Part shown: positions 60,218-64,000 of the stretch, in pieces
Numbering within the stretch: the stretch's first letter is position 1
Layout of the letters: each line of letters opens with the position of its first letter
Source of the DNA: Paenibacillus sp. TCA20
Lineage (GTDB): Bacteria; Bacillota; Bacilli; Paenibacillales; Paenibacillaceae
DNA length: 64,000 nt
Direction: 5' to 3'
NCBI RefSeq assembly: GCF_000732325.1
Contig: NZ_BBIW01000003.1
Location: 248,001-312,000, forward strand
Translations under genes and position numbers: made by a program
Notes under the pieces: model-generated
Told to the model about the DNA's origin: nothing
Seen by the model: the letters and a program-made list of their open reading frames with translations, nothing else
Databases searched by the model: none

Positions 60218-60486
60218 TTCCATTCCTCCAATGTAAGGTTTGATCACGCTATGAATTCAATCTAGGAAAAAAACGGACCTGAACAATAGAGTTTTTAACC
60301 ATTATGCCCTATCAAATAGAGTGGATCTAGATATATGAGCCATTTTTGTAAGTGCTGCTGAAGTTCATAGCCATGATCTTGTGCACTGAGGACATAGGCT
60401 TGCATCGTATATCTCGCTATCATGTGTTTATCAAGTAAAAGAACAATGTCAATAAACCTGACACTAAAGAGAAGGAGTGGGAAAAG

Positions 60487-61569
60487 ATGAGAAAGATTTG
60501 GATCGTCATGCTTGTAACGGTTATGCTGACAGCTTTGGGATGTGCTAATCAAAATCAAGGTGTCCGCGAAACAGCCAGTACAGCTGCGAATGCCAGCTCA
60601 AGTACAGGTCTTGGAACTGACTTGCCTCCAGCTGAACAAGATGAACTCACACTACGTCTAAATTGGAAATTCAAAGGTGAATTCGCTCCATTTTTTGTAG
60701 CCAAGGAAAAAGGCATATTTGAAAAGTATGGACTTAACGTGAATGTGTTGGAGGGATCTGGATCAGTGTCGGTATTGCAGGTGATTGCCCAAAACAAAGA
60801 AGAAATTGGGGTAACTTCAGCTGTAGAACCCGTACAGGGGATAGAGAAAGGGATGCCAGTGAAAATGATTGCATCTTACATGACTCGCTCACCCATCATT
60901 CTGCTGTCCTATCCGGATAACCCAGTACGCTCACCCAAGGACTTGGAAGGAAAGTCATTGGCCTCCTCATCTGGATCAACCTTCACCAGCGTGTATGAGA
61001 AATTTCTGGAGTATAATGGCACCGATTATGAAAAAGTAGAGCACATGATGGTGGAAACAGGTGCACGAAATACGTTGTTCCAGAACAGAGAGGCAGATGC
61101 GATAGCGGTATTCTCAACAAATGAGTATCCATTGTTCGAGAAGAATCTAGGTCAAGAGCTAGTACCGCTTTATTTAGCGGATTATGGTTTTGACCTATCG
61201 GGACTCTCACTTATTACTAACAATAAGTTTGCTGAAGAGAATCCTAATACGTTAAAACGATTTCTGATTGCAGTCGATGAAGCCTTTGCCTATTCTATGG
61301 AGCATCCTGAAGAAGCAGCAGCTATATCCAAACGATTATTTCCGGATGTGGTTGATGAACAAATTACAGCTGAACAAATTGTAAGAACAGGGGAGCTGGC
61401 TGTACGTCCTGAAGGAAAGCCGTATGGATATGTTAATGCAGAGCATTTAGAGCAGATGACACTGCTTATGCAAGAGACTGGCCTTATTAAGAATAGAGAG
61501 AAAGTAGATACGTATTATACGAATCAGTACCTTCCTGACCAATCTGCGGAAGCAGGGGGAGAAGAATAA
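60487..61569 (+). CDS. ABC transporter substrate-binding lipoprotein, NMT1/SsuA type
   Basis: A 360-residue lipoprotein with lipobox LTALGC at 15-20 and a Ser/Ala linker, followed by the NMT1/THI5-like binding fold: LRLNWKFKGEFAPFFVAKEKGIFEKYGL near 57-84. Relatives bind aliphatic sulfonates, nitrate, thiamine precursors or nucleobase-like compounds. The neighbouring ring-opening enzymes make a pyrimidine or triazine the likely ligand. AGAAGGAGTG lies upstream. The stop codon shares one base with the permease start. Confidence 0.88.
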   Translation: MRKIWIVMLVTVMLTALGCANQNQGVRETASTAANASSSTGLGTDLPPAEQDELTLRLNWKFKGEFAPFFVAKEKGIFEKYGLNVNVLEGSGSVSVLQVIAQNKEEIGVTSAVEPVQGIEKGMPVKMIASYMTRSPIILLSYPDNPVRSPKDLEGKSLASSSGSTFTSVYEKFLEYNGTDYEKVEHMMVETGARNTLFQNREADAIAVFSTNEYPLFEKNLGQELVPLYLADYGFDLSGLSLITNNKFAEENPNTLKRFLIAVDEAFAYSMEHPEEAAAISKRLFPDVVDEQITAEQIVRTGELAVRPEGKPYGYVNAEHLEQMTLLMQETGLIKNREKVDTYYTNQYLPDQSAEAGGEE

Positions 61570-62342
61570 TGAGTAATACTGCGAAGTTTAAGTCTCTGCT
61601 GTCCGTATCGCTTACCGTAATTGCGCTTCTTGCTCTATGGCAGCTGTGCTGCATGGTGTTCGGTATTCCAGAATACTTACTGCCAACTCCGCTTAATATC
61701 GTTGAACGTATGGCTCAGGATTGGCAAGTATTGCTTAGGCACAGCGGGATAACCATAGTCGAAATTCTAGCTGGGTTTGCCTTATCGGTTGGGTTTGGTG
61801 TTCCGTTCGCTATCATCATCGTATATTCGAAATATTTTTCCAGGTCGTTTTTTCCAATCATGATTGGTCTACAGTGCGTGCCTATGATATCACTTACCCC
61901 GCTTTTGATTACTTGGCTTGGATTTGGGATGGTCACGAAGGTCATTATCGCTTTTCTCATCGCGTTCTTCCCGATCATTGTGAATAGTGTAGTAGGTCTG
62001 CGTTCATCGGAGAAAGAGATGCTGATGCTTGCCCAGTCCATGAAAGCCAGTACGTTCCAGGTGTTTATGCATTTCCGGCTGCCAAAGGCACTTCCTAGCA
62101 TCTTTGGAGGCTTCAAAGTAGGAATTACGCTGGCTGTTGTCGGAGCCGTTGTAGCGGAATTCGTCTCCTCAGACAGAGGACTAGGCTATCTTCAGCTTGC
62201 TGCCAGTGCCAATCTAGATATTACGATGCAGTTTTGTGTGGTTGTCATGCTGGCAGTCATCGGACTCATTTTTTACAATTTGGTCGGATGGATCGAAAGA
62301 GCAGCAATACCTTGGTACAGAGCTGCCAGAGGAGGAGAATAA
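61569..62342 (+). CDS. ABC transporter permease, SsuC/TauC type
   Basis: A 257-residue permease with about six helices and the cytoplasmic EAA loop near 150-175 (MLAQSMKASTFQVFMHFRLPKALPS). It belongs to the family that works with NMT1-type binding proteins. It overlaps the stop of the binding-protein gene by one base and is followed after one base by the ATPase gene. Confidence 0.9.
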   Translation: MSNTAKFKSLLSVSLTVIALLALWQLCCMVFGIPEYLLPTPLNIVERMAQDWQVLLRHSGITIVEILAGFALSVGFGVPFAIIIVYSKYFSRSFFPIMIGLQCVPMISLTPLLITWLGFGMVTKVIIAFLIAFFPIIVNSVVGLRSSEKEMLMLAQSMKASTFQVFMHFRLPKALPSIFGGFKVGITLAVVGAVVAEFVSSDRGLGYLQLAASANLDITMQFCVVVMLAVIGLIFYNLVGWIERAAIPWYRAARGGE

Positions 62343-62343
62343 G

Positions 62344-63135
62344 ATGGCTGGAAAAACAATCGCAATTCAAAATGTAGAGAAAAGATTCGAGACGCGTACA
62401 GGTGTCGTTCAAGCGCTGAGCAAGGTCAGTTTAAATATTGAGGCATCTTCATTTGTTTCTGTTGTGGGACCGAGTGGCTGTGGAAAAAGCACGCTGATGA
62501 ATCTACTTGCAGGTCTGGATCAACCAACAGGAGGCACCATCGAGATGGATGGAAGTACGATGAATGGGCCGCAGTCGGGGAATGCGGTAGTTTTTCAGAA
62601 GGATCTATTGCTGGAATGGAGGACAGTACAGGGGAACATCCTGCTGCCTTATGAACTGGAGAACAGATTAAACCGTAAACAGCTGGCTGAGCAAAAACGC
62701 AAAACTAACGAGCTGCTAAGCATGGTTGGACTTGATGGTTTCGGTGACAAATATCCATTTGAGCTGTCAGGAGGAATGAAGCAGAGAGTATCGATCTGCC
62801 GTGCTTTAATTCAGAACCCGTCGTTACTGATGATGGACGAGCCTTTTGGTGCGCTTGATGCACTAACTCGTGAGCAGATGATGTATGATCTGTTAAAGAT
62901 TTATACGAAGTATAAATGTACTATTATTTTTATTACCCATAGCATTGAAGAGGCGGTTTTCCTTTCTGATCGGGTCATCGTCATGTCACCTAGACCTGGC
63001 TCAATCTTAAAAGATATTTCAATTCAGTTAGAAAGGCCGCGCAGTATGGAGACAAGAACGCATCCGAAATTTTTTGAGCATGTTCGGGAGATACGGGAGG
63101 TCTTTCAATCTCAAGGTATTCTGACGGAGGTATGA
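62344..63135 (+). CDS. ABC transporter ATP-binding protein, SsuB/TauB type
   Basis: A 263-residue ATPase with Walker A GPSGCGKST near 43-51, Q-loop VVFQKD near 84, signature LSGGMKQR near 141 and Walker B LLMMDEPFGALD near 160-171. ATG at 62344 follows AGAGGAGGAG; a longer in-frame reading would overlap the permease. It powers the permease encoded directly upstream. FDVF-type extra domains are absent. Confidence 0.92.
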   Translation: MAGKTIAIQNVEKRFETRTGVVQALSKVSLNIEASSFVSVVGPSGCGKSTLMNLLAGLDQPTGGTIEMDGSTMNGPQSGNAVVFQKDLLLEWRTVQGNILLPYELENRLNRKQLAEQKRKTNELLSMVGLDGFGDKYPFELSGGMKQRVSICRALIQNPSLLMMDEPFGALDALTREQMMYDLLKIYTKYKCTIIFITHSIEEAVFLSDRVIVMSPRPGSILKDISIQLERPRSMETRTHPKFFEHVREIREVFQSQGILTEV

Positions 63136-63136
63136 G

Positions 63137-63787
63137 ATGAGCGAATATACAGAGTATAGCTTAACTAATGTATTGAAAGAAAAGACGGCTCTCATGATTA
63201 TCGATATGCAGAATGATTTTATTCATGAAAAAGGTGTATTCGCTCAGTATGGCTATGATACAAGCATGTACAGTGGGATCGTCCCCGTAATTAGTCAATT
63301 AGTGAAGGAAGCGAGGCAGGCAGATATTACCATCATATGGGTTGGGATGTCTCACAACCAGCTGAACGACGGACAGGATGCCTGGATAAGGCGGCGTATA
63401 GGCAGAAGCCATCCTCCGAGCTGCCGGACTGGAACCTGGGGGGCAGATTTTATTCAGGAGCTCGATATTCGCACAGAGGATGTATTGGTGTGGAAGCATC
63501 GTTATAATGCCTTTGTGGGTACGGAACTAAAAAGAGTATTAAAGGGTATGGGAGTAAAGACGCTTATTGCTGCTGGGATCAATACGAATACTTGTGTCGA
63601 ATCCACACTTAGGGAGGCTCATTTGATAGGGTACCATGTTGTGCTTGCAAAGGATGCTACCGCCTGCCTTTATTCGGACGCTTACGAACCGAGTCTAACC
63701 AATATAGAACGGCACTTTGGCTTTGTTGAAGCCTCCTCCACCATCACTTCTCTCTGGAACAACGTTGGAAATGTCACATCTACCTGA
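63137..63787 (+). CDS. Isochorismatase-like cysteine hydrolase, biuret/ureidoacrylate hydrolase type
   Basis: A 216-residue cysteine hydrolase with the full triad: D23 in IIDMQNDF, K120 in WKHRYNAF and C153 in NTNTCVEST. The close relatives by motif are biuret hydrolase (BiuH), ureidoacrylate hydrolase (RutB) and N-carbamoylsarcosine amidase, all of which cleave ureido bonds and release carbamate or ammonia. With the ring-opening enzyme in the same locus, biuret or a ureido acid is the likely substrate. It starts two bases after the ABC ATPase gene and precedes a terminator. Confidence 0.87.
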   Translation: MSEYTEYSLTNVLKEKTALMIIDMQNDFIHEKGVFAQYGYDTSMYSGIVPVISQLVKEARQADITIIWVGMSHNQLNDGQDAWIRRRIGRSHPPSCRTGTWGADFIQELDIRTEDVLVWKHRYNAFVGTELKRVLKGMGVKTLIAAGINTNTCVESTLREAHLIGYHVVLAKDATACLYSDAYEPSLTNIERHFGFVEASSTITSLWNNVGNVTST

Positions 63788-63831
63788 TCAGCCAATACAA
63801 TGTTATTCATAAAAGATTACAGATGAATGGA

Positions 63832-63861
63832 AACGTTTGGGTCATCCCAGACGTTTTTTTA
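63832..63861 (+). terminator. Terminator of the transporter/hydrolase operon
   Basis: AACGTTTGGG (63832-63841) pairs with CCCAGACGTT (63846-63855), one G-T type mismatch, with a TCAT loop and a run of T after it. Confidence 0.9.
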
Positions 63862-63893
63862 TTATTAGATGAATCCATATGGAGGGAATATTC

Positions 63894-64000
63894 GTGAAGA
63901 GTTCAAATATACAGCTTTCAAAATTAATGGGCATAGTTCTGGTTATAGCCGGATTCATGATGATCGTGACGAAACTCTCAGTTGAAGCCGGAGCTGAGGA
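63894..64000 (+). CDS. Unidentified membrane or secreted protein, 3' truncated by window edge
   Basis: A frame opening with GTG at 63894, preceded by GGAGGGAAT, runs to the end of the window without a stop. The 35 visible residues begin MKSSNIQLSK and continue with a hydrophobic segment, LMGIVLVIAGFMMIV, that is either a signal peptide or a membrane anchor. Too little is visible for a family assignment. Confidence 0.6.
   Translation, partial: MKSSNIQLSKLMGIVLVIAGFMMIVTKLSVEAGAE

Noticed and set aside
25586..64000. Prophage, integrative element or insertion sequences in the accessory part
   Set aside because: No transposase, integrase, phage structural gene, tRNA attachment site or terminal inverted repeats were recognised.

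Overview
This window looks like a chromosomal segment of a low-to-mid GC, endospore-forming member of the Firmicutes, most likely Paenibacillus. The evidence is two sporulation genes (spoVM, spoVIF), strong AGGAGG-type ribosome binding sites, frequent GTG and TTG starts, and a gene order from yicC to recG that closely follows the Bacillus subtilis yloC-recG region. The genus is inferred from protein flavour and neighbourhood, not from a database search.

Bases 1 to about 25.5 kb are conserved core: dapF (5' truncated by the window edge), cutC, a fused homocysteine methyltransferase/methylenetetrahydrofolate reductase, then yicC-remA-gmk-rpoZ-coaBC-priA-def-fmt-rsmB-rlmN-stp-prkC-rsgA-rpe, a small membrane protein, the 26-codon gene spoVM, rpmB on the minus strand, fakA-degV-recG and spoVIF. 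The products serve translation, nucleotide metabolism, replication restart, Ser/Thr phospho-signalling, fatty-acid activation and sporulation.

From 25.5 kb the window becomes accessory. First comes an SRAP peptidase gene and a uvrX-yolD translesion polymerase operon behind a clear LexA box. A six-gene putative exopolysaccharide operon follows (28.9-37.0 kb): membrane-anchored glycosidase-like protein, membrane HEAT-repeat protein, processive family 2 glycosyltransferase, a regulator with a non-phosphorylatable pseudo-receiver domain, a UDP-HexNAc-type dehydrogenase, and a second membrane-anchored TIM-barrel protein. Next are a niacin-type transporter, two tandem SleB-like hydrolases, an NlpC/P60 hydrolase, modAB divergent from a HTH/periplasmic-binding-protein-like regulator, a PL9 pectate lyase, an acetyltransferase, a DinG-like Fe-S helicase and cysK.

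Between 50.3 and 54.2 kb lie several unexplained items: a seven-copy 14-bp minisatellite at the 3' end of a small unknown gene that has its own LexA box; a two-gene unit encoding a TIR-like protein with an unassigned C-terminal domain plus a small basic partner (candidate phage-defence effector); and a duplicated RNA hairpin element whose second copy buries the ribosome binding site of a YitT-family membrane protein gene.

The last 10 kb is a catabolic and uptake locus: amidase, FAH-family protein, cyanuric acid amidohydrolase/barbiturase-family enzyme, cytosine-deaminase-like amidohydrolase, PucR regulator, an SsuABC/NMT1-type ABC transporter and an isochorismatase-like hydrolase. Together they suggest import and hydrolytic dismantling of an s-triazine or oxidised pyrimidine ring as a nitrogen source. 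The window ends inside an unidentified membrane or secreted protein gene. No rRNA, tRNA, transposase, prophage or CRISPR array was found.
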